DNA of 64,000 bases from Tetracentron sinense. Its lineage: Eukaryota > Streptophyta > Magnoliopsida > Trochodendrales > Trochodendraceae. Position 1 is the stretch's first letter, and the number at the start of each line of letters is the position of its first letter. Location: assembly GCA_015143295.1 (NCBI GenBank), contig CM026553.1:1922001-1986000 (forward strand). The letters run 5' to 3'. Shown here piece after piece: positions 12,111 through 24,430 of the stretch. The position numbers and the translations under genes were made by a program. Under the pieces are notes generated by a model. That model made no database searches. It was not told the origin of the DNA and saw only the letters and a list, made by a program, of their open reading frames with translations.

Positions 12111-12445
12111 CTAGACCTTGGTTCGTGGAGTCTGTCCGTGGATGTTTCTTGTTCATGGATAAGTGTCCTAAGGCACCTTCTTTAATTACTTTGTAATTTT
12201 TTAAGTTATTTGAGAGATTATACATTAAGTCCTTGAGGCCCTTGGCCTTGTTCATTTGTCTTGGTGAAATTTGGGCAGCATCTCCTCGCCTTGGAGAATT
12301 TTTCAAAGGGAGAGCTCCAATAGCCAGCTTGGACTGTTGGGGTTTGGGATTGCTTGTTAGGCCTGGCCCAGTGTTTGACATAGGTCTACCTTTTGGGCTG
12401 ACCTAATGCAGAGTGGTAGAACCACCCTGCAGTGTGTGTACCCGG

Positions 12446-12715
12446 TTGGGTATACCCTCTGTGGTGCATTTTTTTTGGAATGCACTCTGTCTGTGGGGCA
12501 TCCAGTTGGATGCACCCAATCCGTGGCGCATCATGGGGGATGTGTCTGCTCCATGGCGCATCCTCTTGAGTGCAGCTTCTCTGTGGGACATCCTGAGGGA
12601 TGCCCCATGTCCACGGTGCATCCTTGGGGATGCAACTGCTCCGTGGTGCATCCTTGGGGATACACCTGCTCCATGGGGTATCCTTGGGGATGCACCCTGT
12701 CCGTGAACCTAGCAG
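12446..12715. repeat. 30-bp minisatellite in the M1 leader
   Basis: Eight to nine units of 30 bp with the core GCATCCTTGGGGATGCA, itself an inverted repeat (GCATCC...GGATGC), followed by a CTGCTCCGTGG-like linker. It reads as a ten-residue repeat in open frames on both strands. I treat those frames as by-products of the repeat. Confidence 0.85.
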
Positions 12716-13020
12716 GGTTGACTCCTCTGTGGAGAAGCAGGAAGATCCTCATTGAGGCTTTGGCCAGTAGACCGAGGTCTCATGATTAGGGCTGCTGCCA
12801 CCTCAGCCCAAGTTAGGGGTTGAGTCATTGGCATCAACATCGGAGGGACATAGACCCTCCTCTTGATCGTGAGCACATATGCAGGACGGACGTAGATGAT
12901 CTCGATTATCCTGCACAAGAACCGATGAGAAGATATGGAAAAGATTACTCACTTTCCTTTTTTTTGTTCTTCTTTTATTTTTATTTTTAATTCTTCATCA
13001 AAGATGAGAGGAGAAGAAAG

Positions 13021-13037
13021 TCCCACCGGGCATGCCA
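13021..13037 (-). other. Candidate primer-binding site of M1
   Basis: On the minus strand TGGCATGCCCGGTGGGA lies seven bases after the proposed LTR end at 13045. The TGGC start and position fit a gypsy primer-binding site, but I cannot assign the tRNA. Confidence 0.45.
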
Positions 13038-13044
13038 CTTAATT

Positions 13045-13900
13045 TGTAAGCGCAAAATTTATCTTATCAAATTTCCTCCATTGTTGTATAGAGTTTATTA
13101 TTTGTTGTAGGGGACTATTCTTCCAATCTGAGCAAACTCAGACTGTTAAATTACCTTCCCTTTATTGGGGAAGAACCTCTGATTAAGATGAAGAGTAAAA
13201 AGAAGAACAAGATATTGAATAAACTTATTTTTATTTATTCAATGGGGTTGCCCAATTCCCATGTAGGCATTACAAGTGCCTCATTGAGGTCTTTTCAAGA
13301 AAATAAAAAGAATGGTGGCCATGTTTTTAGGATTCCCCTTATATTCTCCATATAGCGGAGTCTTCTTCTTCACCTGTTTGCTTTTTACTTGGAGGGGAGA
13401 GAGTTTTCTCTTTCTTCTGGATCTTCTTTTTGTGTCTTTTCACGTGTGTTTCTTGTGAGAAACAAACCTTTTATATGTTTGAAAGAGTCTTTTTTGGGAC
13501 TCCCTCTTTGACTCCCTTATTTTAGGAAAATCAAAAAAGGATTTCCTTTTAGAGGATGCCAGCTTGCGGCTCTCCTTTATCTAGGAGAGTCATCTTCTTT
13601 TGAGGACTCTTGTACCAGGTTTCCACTTTTGGGAAGAATCCTAGCACCTCTCAAAAATGAGCATGTTTGATCACATCCTTTCCTAAGATATAGGACATAG
13701 TCCTAATCCTAAATAATTGTGGGATGCCGTGTGGTAACCCATGAGATTTTAAAATAGGGGATCCTTATATTGGGAACCCCCCACAGCTTGACAGAGAGTC
13801 CTTTTTATCAAGGATTCTCTGCCCTATGACAGTCAGATATTGACTGTTAGCAGGGATAGACTGACCTAGGTCAGTCCACGGACCAGGATGAGACCATAAG
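13045..13900 (-). mobile_element. M1 5' LTR, first part (up to the element C insertion)
   Basis: On the plus strand this starts TGTAAGCGC, which is the 3' end (GCGCTTACA) of a minus-strand LTR next to the M1 primer-binding site. It runs to 13900, where element C is inserted in the first unit of a tandem array, and resumes at 23777. The five bases ATAAG before C are the left target-site copy. Confidence 0.65.
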
Positions 13901-14112
13901 TGTAGAGCCCCGGACCTTTTCACATTTAATGCATGACACTTTCATAGCCATTTTGCCTTTAAAGTAGTACAATTAATAAATAAGGAAGAAATTGAAAATT
14001 CTGAAATGTCAGAATTGTTCGTTTTTGAAGTACGAACGCAACGCAAGTTGAATTGTCAAAATCGGACGAACGAGTCAAAAGTTATGGCCAAAACAGTCTG
14101 GACCTGCAGGCC

Positions 14113-14296
14113 ACCGATCGCTCGGTCCATGGAGCGATCGATCGGTCCAAAACCGATCGCTCGGAGGCTATCGACTGTTCAAAATTTTTGTATGGGGAAA
14201 TTTTTCAGAGAGTTGATTTTTGGTTGAGAGATCGGTCAACACACCGATCGCTCGGTAGGCAACCGATCGATCGGTCATTAACACCGATCGCTCGGT
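14113..14296 (+). repeat. Palindrome array, C left LTR
   Basis: Six to seven copies or near-copies of ACCGATCGNTCGGT in two clusters separated by ~60 bp. The counterpart in the right LTR is 21633-21816. Confidence 0.85.
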
Positions 14297-14612
14297 ACTC
14301 GCGTTTTTGCAAAAAATTTAGTAAGGGTGTTTTAGTCTTTTGGGCGGTTTACTCTTACCTTAAGAGTCTTGCCCGAGCCTTTAGGGCTTATTTACAATAC
14401 TTAGAAGATTGAGAGCTAAGGAGAGGAGAAGAAGGCTATCCCTAACCTAGGGTTTGATTTTGGAGGAGAAATCAAAGGGTTGTGAACCCACACTCACCTC
14501 AAGTCTATTTCCTTCAAGATCTCGGCTCAAGCTCGTGTGGGGCACTCTCCTCAAGCTAGGGCAGCAACTCACGGTCGTTTTGAAAAGGGGGTTTCTTCCT
14601 CACTTGATCAAG

Positions 14613-15842
14613 GTCAGTACTTCTTACTACCCTCCTAGTTATAGCTTCCCTTTTTCCTTTGTTTCTCCTTGTTTTCCTTCATTTATATATGTGTTATGAG
14701 ATTGGTGGTATGAATGGTGAATGGAGATGGATGTTGGCGAATGGATGCCGTGTGGATGATGTGATGAACGAATGGGAAAGGTCATTGTACCAATAATGAA
14801 CATACAAGTGTGATGTGAGCATAACCCACCTAGAAAAGCATGATCTAGGTTTAAGTGAATAATGAACCCACCCCATGTTCGATGAAATGCCAAGGTGAAC
14901 AAAATAAATGATAAATTAAGGGAACCGATGCTTAATTGCTCTTGAAAATTGTTAGGGTTCATGATAGTGTGTTTCTTACGTTTCTTAAAATGCGTAGATT
15001 ATTACTCACTTAAATTGTTATATGCTATGCTTTGTGAATTACCCCAAATTGCCATATTTAATTCCAAATGCAAGTATGCACACGATCTCACGAGCACGCA
15101 TGAAATGACGTGATTTACTGATGTTTTAAGTATGGGGCGTAGAGGTGGAGCATATCATAAGATATGTTTCACTTCGCTTTTGACAAAGGCAAGACAATCA
15201 TGCATTTCATAGGGAAATGTCTCCCATCCCCTCGCATGACATACATAGCATCGCATGACACGCATAGCATAGCATGGCATGACACGCCTAGCATAGCATC
15301 ACATGACACGCATAACTCTGCATGGCATTACACGCATGGATGCTAGTTGCAACGGGCTATAAACAGCAACTAGGCATTCACATTCCGCATGGATGCTAGT
15401 TGCGACGGGCTATGAACGGCAACTAGGCATTCACATTCCGCATGGATGCTAGTTGCGACGGGCTATGAACGGCAACTAGGCATACCCATCTGCATATAGG
15501 GTACTAGTTGCGACGGACTATGAACGGCAACTAGGCATGTGAACATATTTAAATTATGAAAATGCAAGCATGACAAGCATGACACGGTTAACAAGTTCCC
15601 AATCACGCAAAGGGTATTTCAAGTCAAGTCAAGTGCACGATGTTTTCAAGGGTTTTATCAGTCTTTCTGAATGCAAGCATGAATATAAATTGCTTTACTT
15701 CCTTGTATGATATAAATTGTTCATGTTCTATATATGCAACTTGCTTCCTACTTTATGTATGCTATCTGTATACTATGGCTGTTGGTTAGTATTTAGTACC
15801 CGCTGAGTATTCCATGCTCAGCCGTACTTCTTATGTCGGCAG
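14613..15842 (+). other. Candidate LTR leader intron, C left LTR
   Basis: ATCAAG|GTCAGTAC at the left and a pyrimidine-rich TACTTCTTATGTCGGCAG| at the right bound 1230 bp that include the array at 15336-15536. Branch-like CTGAG sequences lie ~35 bases before the acceptor. Inference only. Confidence 0.35.
15336..15536 (+). repeat. Hairpin-unit array, C left LTR
   Basis: Four units of ~55 bp. Each holds TAGTTGC, GACGGGCTATGAACG and GCAACTA, so that TAGTTGC and GCAACTA can form a perfect stem. This unit is unrelated to the B/D/E units but lies in the same LTR slot. The counterpart in the right LTR is 22858-23057. Confidence 0.85.
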
Positions 15843-16255
15843 GTTCTGAGGGAGCTACTGCTCCATTTGATGTTTGTGCTCCTGGTCCATGGGTGGAGGA
15901 GGAGTAAGTCGAGGAGCCTTTTGAGGAACCTCCCGTAGAAGGTTATCAGTAGGTGGTGTTAGATTCTGAGTGGATTAGCTGTGGGTGAGCATGAGTGATT
16001 ATATCCATGTATTTTGGCGGGCATGTCCGCACTTTCTTTGTTTTGATTTCTTTGTATTAAACTTGGACCATGTGTATATACTTAGAGGTTGTTAGACTTC
16101 CACTGTGTTTTATAGTTATGTTTCCGCTGTCATCCTCTATTGTATATGCTCTGTGGGTTTTTGCAGGTTGGTTTGTCAAGCAAGTCATGTAAGCCATGAT
16201 TAGTCGTCCAAAGTTCACTCTAACTCCTAGGGTGGGTTTTGGGTCGCGACAGAAG

Positions 16256-16267
16256 TGGTATCAGAGC
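16256..16267 (+). other. Primer-binding site of element C (initiator Met-tRNA)
   Basis: TGGTATCAGAGC, four bases after the left LTR. Confidence 0.9.
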
Positions 16268-16612
16268 TTAGGCTTTAGGTCTCTAGGGTCACTTAGTATC
16301 GAATACCACGGCTTGACAAGAGCATATGTTAGGAAACAAGTTAGGAAGGAAGTAAGTCGGGAGCGAGTCTGGTTCCAAGTTTAAGACTAAACTTTAGTCT
16401 GAGTCTAAAATGGTTGCTTTAACCAAGTACGGGTCCTAGGTACGCTAGAACACTAAAATATAAGTATAATGTGATGAATACTCTAATGACTTGATGTGAT
16501 GTATATTAGTATTATTCAACTAATACAAAGTGAATTATTGTGAAATGGCATTGAAATAAACTGTGGTTTCAAGTTAGACTCATGTGGTGTTATTATTCTC
16601 AGGACTTTAGTC

Positions 16613-17860
16613 ATGAGACGGAACACACGGGGTCGTGGACCACATACCAGAGCTTCCTCTTCTTCACGGGAGGAGGATGAGCAGCCGGACCTCTCTCAGG
16701 TCTTAGGCTCTATTGCTGAGACACTCACCATCCTGGCGGCTGGGTAAACTATACCAGCATCAGCAGCACCTACTCCACCGCCTGGAGCTCCAGTACATCG
16801 TACCGCTGGAGTTGAGGCATTCAGGAGATTGAGGCCTCCACCATTTCATGGGAGTGTGGACCCTCTTGCTGCAGAGGCATGGATCCTCCAGATGGAGAAG
16901 ATATTTGCGGTGCTCTCTCCTACAGAGGAAGAGAAATTAGCATGGGCAGTCTTCATGCTAGAAGGTGAAGCCACCATTGGTGGTTGTCCGCATTGAGGAC
17001 ACGGGACTTGACCATGCAAGGTCAACCGTGGACTTGGGAGGAGTTTAAGGATACGTTCTATGAGAAGTATTTCCCGGTTGGAGCTCAGGAAAAGAAAGAG
17101 AGAGAATTCATCAACCTTGAGCAAGGTTCGATGTCTGTGGCCGCTTATGAGGCCAAGTTCTCAGAATTGTCGAGATTTACGCCTCATATGGTTGCTACTG
17201 AGGCAATGAAGGCGAGAAGATTTGAGCAAGGGCTCAAGGATGTTATTATGGAGAAGGTTTCCGTTTTCAGGCATGCTACCTACCCTGAAGTGGTAGACAA
17301 GGCCTTATTGGTCGAGGCCAATTCTGAAGCGGTGTCTAAGAAGAGAGAGTTGGCGAGAGGCCAAGCCAGTAGTTCAGCACCTCCAGAGAGGCGGGCTCGT
17401 ACCGGCCCTTATCAGTATACATGGCCAGCACCACCGATGAGGCCGACTTATGCGGCCCCAACACCACGACAGTACGTGCCACAGGCACCTCGACCTCAGG
17501 CTCCCCCGGCCCCACGGCCAGTTGCACCTCAGGTGGCGAGATATGCTCCACCTCAGGCCCCTCCTACCAGCACACACGAGGCCTGCCCTTCATGCGGCCG
17601 AAGGCACCTAGCAGGGGATTGCCTAAGGGCATCGGGTGGATGTTTTCACTGTGGTCGCCAGGGCCACGTGATCAGGGACTTCCCTACCCGGCATTTCCCA
17701 GGCCAGTCTCAAGGGATTAGGCCACCAGCACGCCCAGCAGGATCATATCAGGCGTCATCTCAGACTACCCGGTCTACACCTCAGTCTCGCCAGGCGAACC
17801 AGGGGCGTGTATTTGCTTTGACAGAGGGTGATGCACTTGCATCTGATGATGTGGTGCAAG
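16613..17860 (+). pseudogene. Element C gag remnant
   Basis: Starts MRRNTRGRGPHTR. It has the gag domain with MSVAAYEAKFSELSRF, a proline-rich linker, and a two-knuckle nucleocapsid region (CPSCGRRH... and CFHCGRQGHV). It is nearest to the element F gag. It is broken, with about two breaks. It ends at the shared donor-like site. Confidence 0.85.
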
Positions 17861-18006
17861 GTACGCGTTTGGAGTTATTTTCTTTATTCGTGATTGTTAT
17901 GATATGCTATATTCTTTGTGTACGTACTCGGCATGTTCTATATGTATATATACCTACACGTATACGCTATTGATGCATGGATTAACTCCGCTAGCTAAAA
18001 TTTTAG
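17861..18006 (+). other. Candidate gag-pol intron, element C
   Basis: A 146 bp segment between CAAG|GTACGCG and AATTTTAG|, AT-rich, at the gag/protease junction. The internal sequence has diverged from the B/D/E version but the boundaries are conserved. Confidence 0.5.
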
Positions 18007-21000
18007 GAACCCTACTAGTCAATGAGTATTTGGCTCGAGGGTTGATTGATACCGGGTCTACTCATTCGTTTGTCTCGCCGAGTTTTTCAGAAGGTTTTTC
18101 TGAGGAGCCTAGACAGCTAAAACCGGAGTTAGCCATTTCGACTCCCCTCGGCAAAACAGTATTGGCAGATAAAGTGTATAGAAATGGTGTGGTCCAAGTT
18201 GGAAGCCACGAGTTGGCGGTTGATCTCATCGTCCTCGGATTCCAAGACTTTGATGTTATATTGGGAATGGATTGGTTAGCAGCGCATCATGGGCATGTAG
18301 CTTGCTTTGAGAAGATGGTACTCTTCAAGCCGGTAGAAGGAAAACCATTTCACTTCCGGGGGTTGAAAGGTAGAGATATCGCTCGTTTTGCGGTGTTGAG
18401 CTTAGCTAACCCCGAGGCAAAGGACTCATCGACAATTCCAGTTGTGAGTGAATTCCTGGATGTGTTTCCAGAGGAGTTGCCAGGATTACCTCCAGACAGG
18501 GAGATTGAGTTTGTGATCGAGCTTGCACCAGGCACAGCTCCCATCTTTCGGGCTCCGTATAGAATGGCCCCGGTTGAACTTAAGGAGTTGAAGACTCAAT
18601 TGGAGGAATTACAAGGTCTTGGTTTCATTCGACCAAGTCTCACCGTGGGGTGCCCCGGTGTTGTTCGTTAAGAAGAAAGATCACTCGATGCGGATGTGCG
18701 TTGATTACAAGTAATTGAACAAAGTCACTATAAAGAATAGGTATCCCTTGCCTAGGATTGATGACTTGTTCGATCAGTTGAAGGGAGCGAGATTTTTCTC
18801 GAAGATAGACCTTCGATCGGGTTATCACCAGTTGAAGATTAAGGTGGAATATGTTCCCAAAACTGCTTTCAGGACTCGGTATGGACACTACGAGTTCTTG
18901 GTGATGCCTTTTGGACTCACGAATGCGCCGGAAGCCTTTATGGATTTGATGAACCGGGTGTTCCGGCCATATCTTGATAGGTGCGTGATTGTATTTTTTG
19001 ATGACATTTTGGTCTATTCCCAGACACGGGAAGATCACACACGCGACCTATGCCTTGCTTTGGAAATGCTAAGAGAGCACAAGCTATACGCCAAACTTAA
19101 CAAGTGTGAGTTTTGGTTGGAAGAGGTGGCATTCCTAGGCCACGTTGTTTCTGCAGAAGGTATCTCGGTAGATCCAAAGAAGATCGAAGCAATTATGAGT
19201 TGGGCGAGGCCCAAGAGTGTTACCGAGATACGCAGCTTTCTTGGGTTGGCAGGCTACTACAGGAGATTCGCAGAGGGTTTCTCTAGCCTTGCAGCACCGC
19301 TCACTTACATGACAAGGAAGAACACTAAGTTTGTATGGAGTGATAAGTGCGAGATCAGTTTCACGGAACTGAAGAAGAGGCTTACTACAGCCCCTGTCCT
19401 TACTGTGCCATCTGGACCTCATGGGTATGAGGTGTATAGTGATGCCTCACACGTTGGACTTGGATGTGTACTTATGCAACACAAGAAGGTCATTGCCTAT
19501 GCATCAAGGCAATTGAAGGAGCATGAGAATATTATCCCACGCACGACTTGGAGCTTGCGGCGGTCGTGTTTGCACTTAAGATTTGGCGTCATTACCTTTA
19601 TGGGGTGGAGTTCTATGTGTTTACCGATCACAAGAGTCTCAAGTATCTCTTTTCCCAAAAGGAGCTGAATCTAAGGCAACGGCGTTGGATGGAATTTTTG
19701 AAGGACTATGATTATACCATTCAATACCACCCTGGTAAAGCAAATGTAGTGGTTGATGCTTTGAGTAGAAGACCTCAGGGGTTGTTAGCACACATGTTGG
19801 TTCAAGAATAGAAGCTACTAGAAGATTTGGCAAATCTGGACATCAGTGTGAATAACTCTATCCGTGGTCCTACCTTGGCAAATGTTACGGTTCGGCCGTA
19901 CATTATGGATTTGATCCAAGAATATCAAGCCATGGATGCGGAATTGTTGGCTTTCCGGGACAAGGAACTTGCCAAGGGCAGTGAAGACTTTTCTCTCACT
20001 AGTCGGGGTGCTATCACATTCAAGGGAAGGCTATGCGTCCCAGCCAATGCAGATCTTCGAAGAGAGATTTTGGATTAAGCACACCGTTCGAAGTATACAA
20101 TGCATCCAGGGGGTACAAAGATGTACCGAACCTCAAGATTCACTTTTGGTGGCGGAATATGAAGAGGGAGGTTGCGGAATATGTAGCACGGTGCTTGGTG
20201 TGTCAACAGGTGAAAGCAGAACACATGCGGCCCGCAGGTCTATTACAGTCCCTTCCGATTCCCGAGTGGAAATGGGAGAACATATCCATGGATTTCATAG
20301 TTGGCTTGCCAAAGACGGCAAGGGGCTCAGATGCGATATGGGTAGTAGTGGATCGTTTGACGAAGTCCGCTCACTTCTTGCCTTACCGAACTACTTTCAA
20401 TTCTAGTCAGTTAGCCGCTTTGTACATCAAGGAAGTGGTGAGGTTGCACGGAGTGCCAGTTAGTATTGTGTCAGATCGGGATCCAAGATTCACATCACGA
20501 TTCTGGAAAAGCTTCCAGGAGGCTATCGGTTCCCGACTTGATTTCAGCACCGCTTTTCATCCACAGATGGATGGACAAACCGAGAGAGTGAACCAAGTCA
20601 TTGAAGACATGCTTCGGGCTTGTATGTTGGATTTCAGAGGCAGTTGGGAAGAGCACTTGCCTTTGGTTGAATTCGCCTATAATAACAGCTATCAGGCGAG
20701 TATCCAAATGGCACCATTTGAGGCCTTGTATGGGCGAAGTTGTAGGTCTCCTCTCTATTGGGATGAGATAGGAGAAAGGAAAGTACTTGGTCCGGATTTG
20801 ATTGAGCAAACTGCAGGCACAGTTAAGATCATTCTGGATCGATTGAAAGCCGCTCACGATCGCCAGAAAAGTTATGCGAACACGCGCCGTAGGGACTTGG
20901 AATTTCAAGTAAGGGATCAAGTGAATGTATCTCCTAGCAAAGGGATCATGAGATTTGGAAAGTGAGGCAAGCTCAGTCCTCGGTATGTTGGGCCTTTTGA

Positions 21001-21322
21001 GATTATCACACGAGTTGGTGAGGTTGCTTACAGGGTAGCTCTCCCACCTCACATGGCCGCAGTTCACAACGTCTTCCATGTGTCTATGCTTCGGAAGTAC
21101 ATTGCGGATCCTTCGCATGTCATAGACTTGGACCCGTTGGAGATTCGAGAGGACCTCACCTTCATTGAAAAGCCGGTTCAGATTTTGGATCGAAGAGATC
21201 AAGTGCTTCGTAACAAGACTATCCCTATGGTTCTAGTGCAATGGTAACACCATGCTCGGGAAGAAGCTACACGGGAGCGTGAAGCCGAAGTCAAAGCGAA
21301 GTACCCAGAAATATTTGAATGA
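18007..21322 (+). pseudogene. Element C pol remnant
   Basis: Protease ([12 protein letters not shown]), reverse transcriptase, RNase H, zinc-binding and catalytic integrase parts and a C-terminal chromodomain-like tail are all recognisable. It is a fossil with roughly ten breaks. Closest relative in the window: element F. Confidence 0.85.
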
Positions 21323-21409
21323 GTTTTGTATAAGTTTGTATATGACTTGTAATTTTCTTTTTGGTTTGTAATGCTAGTAGCGTCTAAATTTTGAGGACGA
21401 AATTTTTGT

Positions 21410-21421
21410 AAGGGGGGAGGA
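21410..21421 (+). other. Polypurine tract of element C
   Basis: Purine run AAGGGGGGAGGA directly before the right LTR, after the conserved GAGGACGAAATTTTTGT. Confidence 0.9.
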
Positions 21422-23771
21422 TGTAGAGCCCTGGACCTTTTCACATTTAATGCATGACACTTTCATAGCCATTTTACCTTTAAAATAGTACAATTAATAA
21501 ATAAGAAGAAATTGAAAATTCCAAAACATCAGAAATGTTTGTTTTCGAAGTACGAACCCAACGCAAGTTGAATCGTCAAAATCGGACGAACGAGTCAAAA
21601 GTTATGGCCAAAACAGTCTGGACCTGCAGGCCACCGATCGCTCGGTCCATGGAGCGATCGATCGGTCCAAAACCGATCGCTCGGAGGCTATCAACTGGTC
21701 AAGATTTTTGTATGGGGAAATTTTCCAGAGAGTTGATTTTTGGTTAAGAGCTCGGTCAACACACCGATCGCTCGGTAGGCAACCGATCGATCGGTCATTA
21801 ACACCGATCGCTCGGTACTCGCGTTTTTGCAGAAAATTTAGTAAGGGTGTTTTAGTCTTTTGGGCGGTTTACTCTTACCTTAAGAGTCTTGCCCGAGCCT
21901 TTAGGGCTTATTTACAATACTTAGAAGATTGAGAGCTAAGGAGAGGAGAAGAAGGCGATCCCTAACCTAGGGTTTGATTTTGGAGGAGAAATCAAAGGGT
22001 TGTGAACCCACACTCACCTCAAGTCTATTTTCTTCAAGATCTCAGCTCAAGCTCGTGTGGGGCACTCTCCTCAAGCTAGGGCAGCAACTCACGGTCGTTT
22101 TGGAAAGGGGATTTCTTCCTCACTTGATCAAGGTCGGTACTTCTTACTACCCTCCTAGTTATAGCTTCTCTTTTTCCTTTGTTTCTCCTTGTTTTCCTTC
22201 ATTTATATATGTGTTATGAGATTGGTGGTATGAATGGTGAATGGAGATGGATGTTGGCGAATGGATGCCGTGTGGATGATGTGATGAATGAATGGGAAAG
22301 GGCATTGTACCAATAATGAACATACAAGTGTGATGTGAGCATAACCCACCTAGAAAAGCATGATCTAGGTTTAAGTGAATAATGAATACACCCCATGTTC
22401 GATGAAATGCCAAGGTGAACAAAATAAATGATAAATTAAGGGAACCCATGCTTAATTGCTCTTGAAAATTGTTAGGGTTCATGATAGTGTGTTTCTTACG
22501 TTTCTTAAAATGCGTAGATTATTACTCACTTAAATTGTTATATGCTATGCTTTGTGAATTACCCCAAATTGCCATATTTAATTCCAAATGCAAGTATGCA
22601 CACGATCTCACGAGCACGCATGAAATGACGTGATTTACCGATGTTTTAAGTATGGGGCGTAGAGGTGGGGCATATCCTAAGATATGTTTCACTTCGCTTT
22701 TGACAAGGGCAAGACAATCATGCATTTCATAGGGAAAGGTCTCCCATCCCCTCGCATGACATGCATAGCATCGCATGACTCGCATAGCATAGCATGGCAT
22801 GACACGCATAGCATAGCATCACATGACACGCATAACTCTGCATGGCATTACACGCATGGATGCTAGTTGCGACGGGCTATAAACGGCAACTAGGCATTCA
22901 CATTCCGCATGGATGCTAGTTGCGACGGGCTATGAACGGCAACTAGGCATTCACATTCCGCATGGATGCTAGTTACGACGGGCTATGAACGGCAACTAGG
23001 CATACCCATCTGCATATAGGGTACTAGTTGCGACGGACTATGAACGGCAACTAGGCATGTGAACATGTTTAAATTACGAAAATGCAAGCATGACAAGCAT
23101 AACACGGTTAACAAGTTCCCAATCACGCAAAGGGTATTTCAAGTCAAGTCAAGTGCACGATGTTTTCAAGGGTTTTATCAGTCTTTCTGAATGCAAGCAT
23201 GATTATAAATTGCTTTACTTCCTTGTATGATATAAATTGTTCCTGTTCTATATATGCAACTTGCTTCCTACTTTATGTATGCTATCTGTATACTATGACT
23301 GTTGGTTAGTATTTAGTACCCGCTGAGTATTTCATGCTCAGCCGTACTTCTTATGTCGGCAGGTTTTGAGGGAGCTGCTGCTCCATTTGATGTTTGTGCT
23401 CCTGTTCCATGGGTGGAGGAGGAGTACGTCGAGGAGCCTTTGGAGGAACCTCCCGTAGAGGGTTATCAGTAGGTGGTGTTAGATTCTGAGTGGATTAGCT
23501 GTGGGTGAGCATGAGTGATTATATCCATGTATTTTGGCGGGCGTGTCCGCACTTTCTTTGTTTTGATTTCTTTGTATTAAACTTGGACCATGTGTATATA
23601 CTTAGAGGTTGTTAGACTTCCGCTGTGTTTTATAGTTATGTTTCCGCTGTCATCCTCTATTGTATATGCTCTGTGGGTTTTTGCAGGTTGATTTGTCAAG
23701 CAAGTCATGTAAGCCATGATTAGTCGTCCAAAGTTCACTCTAACTCCTAGGGTGGGTTTTGGGTCGCAACA
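21422..23771 (+). mobile_element. Element C: right LTR (2350 bp)
   Basis: Begins TGTAGAGCCCTGG and ends GGGTCGCAACA. It holds the same parts as the left LTR: palindrome array 21633-21816, hairpin-unit array 22858-23057, and a short acidic frame (PGPWVEEEY-type core) at about 23363-23472. Followed by AGAAG, the right target-site copy, then by resumed M1 LTR. Confidence 0.9.
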
Positions 23772-23776
23772 AGAAG

Positions 23777-24098
23777 TCTCAACCACGGACCACAAGGTGA
23801 GACCACAGGTCTCGACCACGGACCACAAGGTGAACTATAGTTCTTAACCACAGACCACAAGGTGAGACCATAAGTCTCAACCACGGACCACAAGGTGAGA
23901 CTATAGGTCTCAGCCATGGACTACAAGGTGAGACTATAGGTCTCAACCACGGAGCACAAGGTGAGACCATAGGTCTCAACCATGGATCACAAGGCGAGAC
24001 CATAGGTATCAACCATGGACCAGAAGGTGAGACTATAGGTCTCAACCACGGATCACAAGGTGAGACCATAGGTCTCAACCACGGATCACAAGATGGTG
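23777..24098. repeat. 33-bp tandem array in the M1 LTR
   Basis: Ten units, typically TCTCAACCACGGACCACAAG followed by GTGAGACCATAGG. Across each unit junction GAGACCATAGGTCTC forms a 6-bp stem with a 3-base loop. It carries the CCACGGA motif also found (as TCCGTGG) in both leader arrays of M1. The unit is 11 codons, so it is open as a repeat peptide on the minus strand. Confidence 0.9.
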
Positions 24099-24136
24099 CC
24101 ATTGGTCTGGGTTAGATCCAAGACATTATATTTGAT

Positions 24137-24430
24137 CCGTGAGGACTTATCCTCAAGAATTAGACACGTGTCAGCCTCTCGAAGGCTGGCACTAAATATG
24201 ATCCATGGGGGTTTTATCTTCACGGATGGGACAAGTGTCAACCTCTCAGTGGCTAGCACCAAAGTTAGATCCATGATGTTTTGGTCTTCACGGTTGGACA
24301 TGTGTCAGCCTCTTGAAGACCAACACTTTAGGGTTGGATCCATGGGGTTTGAACCTCACGGATAGGATATATGTTAGCCTCTTTGGAAGCTGTTACTTAG
24401 GGTGGATCCGTGAGATTTATCCTCACGGAT
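24137..24430. repeat. ~69-bp tandem array in the M1 LTR
   Basis: About four units, each starting GATCCRTG(A/G)G, then a CTCACGGA-type segment, ACACGTGTCAGCCTCT and a segment pairing with CCTCTCGAAGG. The ACACGTGTC motif in the first unit is G-box-like. Confidence 0.7.

Larger units (their letters stand above)
10601..13020 (-). mobile_element. M1 untranslated leader with two minisatellites
   Basis: About 2.4 kb between the M1 primer-binding site and gag. No known domain was recognised in either strand. It contains a 24-bp array (11763-12110) and a 30-bp array (12446-12715). Both arrays are rich in TCCGTGG/CCATGG motifs, as is the array in the M1 LTR. Open frames across these arrays on both strands follow from unit lengths divisible by three. 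Confidence 0.6.
13901..16251 (+). mobile_element. Element C: left LTR (2351 bp)
   Basis: Starts TGTAGAGCCCCGG and ends GGGTCGCGACA, four bases before the Met-tRNA primer-binding site. It contains the palindrome array (14113-14296), a donor-like site at 14612/14613, a hairpin-unit array (15336-15536) and an acceptor-like site at 15842. By eye the two C LTRs differ at about 2.5-3% of sites, giving an insertion age near 1 million years at the grass rate. Flanking 5-bp copies ATAAG (left) and AGAAG (right, 23772-23776) are a one-mismatch target-site duplication. Confidence 0.9.

Noticed and set aside
11699-12196. 165-codon plus-strand frame (SVDNAEIL-type repeats) and its minus-strand partner
   Set aside because: They follow from the 24-bp array; no domain, and equally open on the other strand. 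Kept only as a question in the findings.
12403-12789. Overlapping open frames on both strands, Cys/Trp-rich
   Set aside because: They follow from the 30-bp array in the M1 leader.
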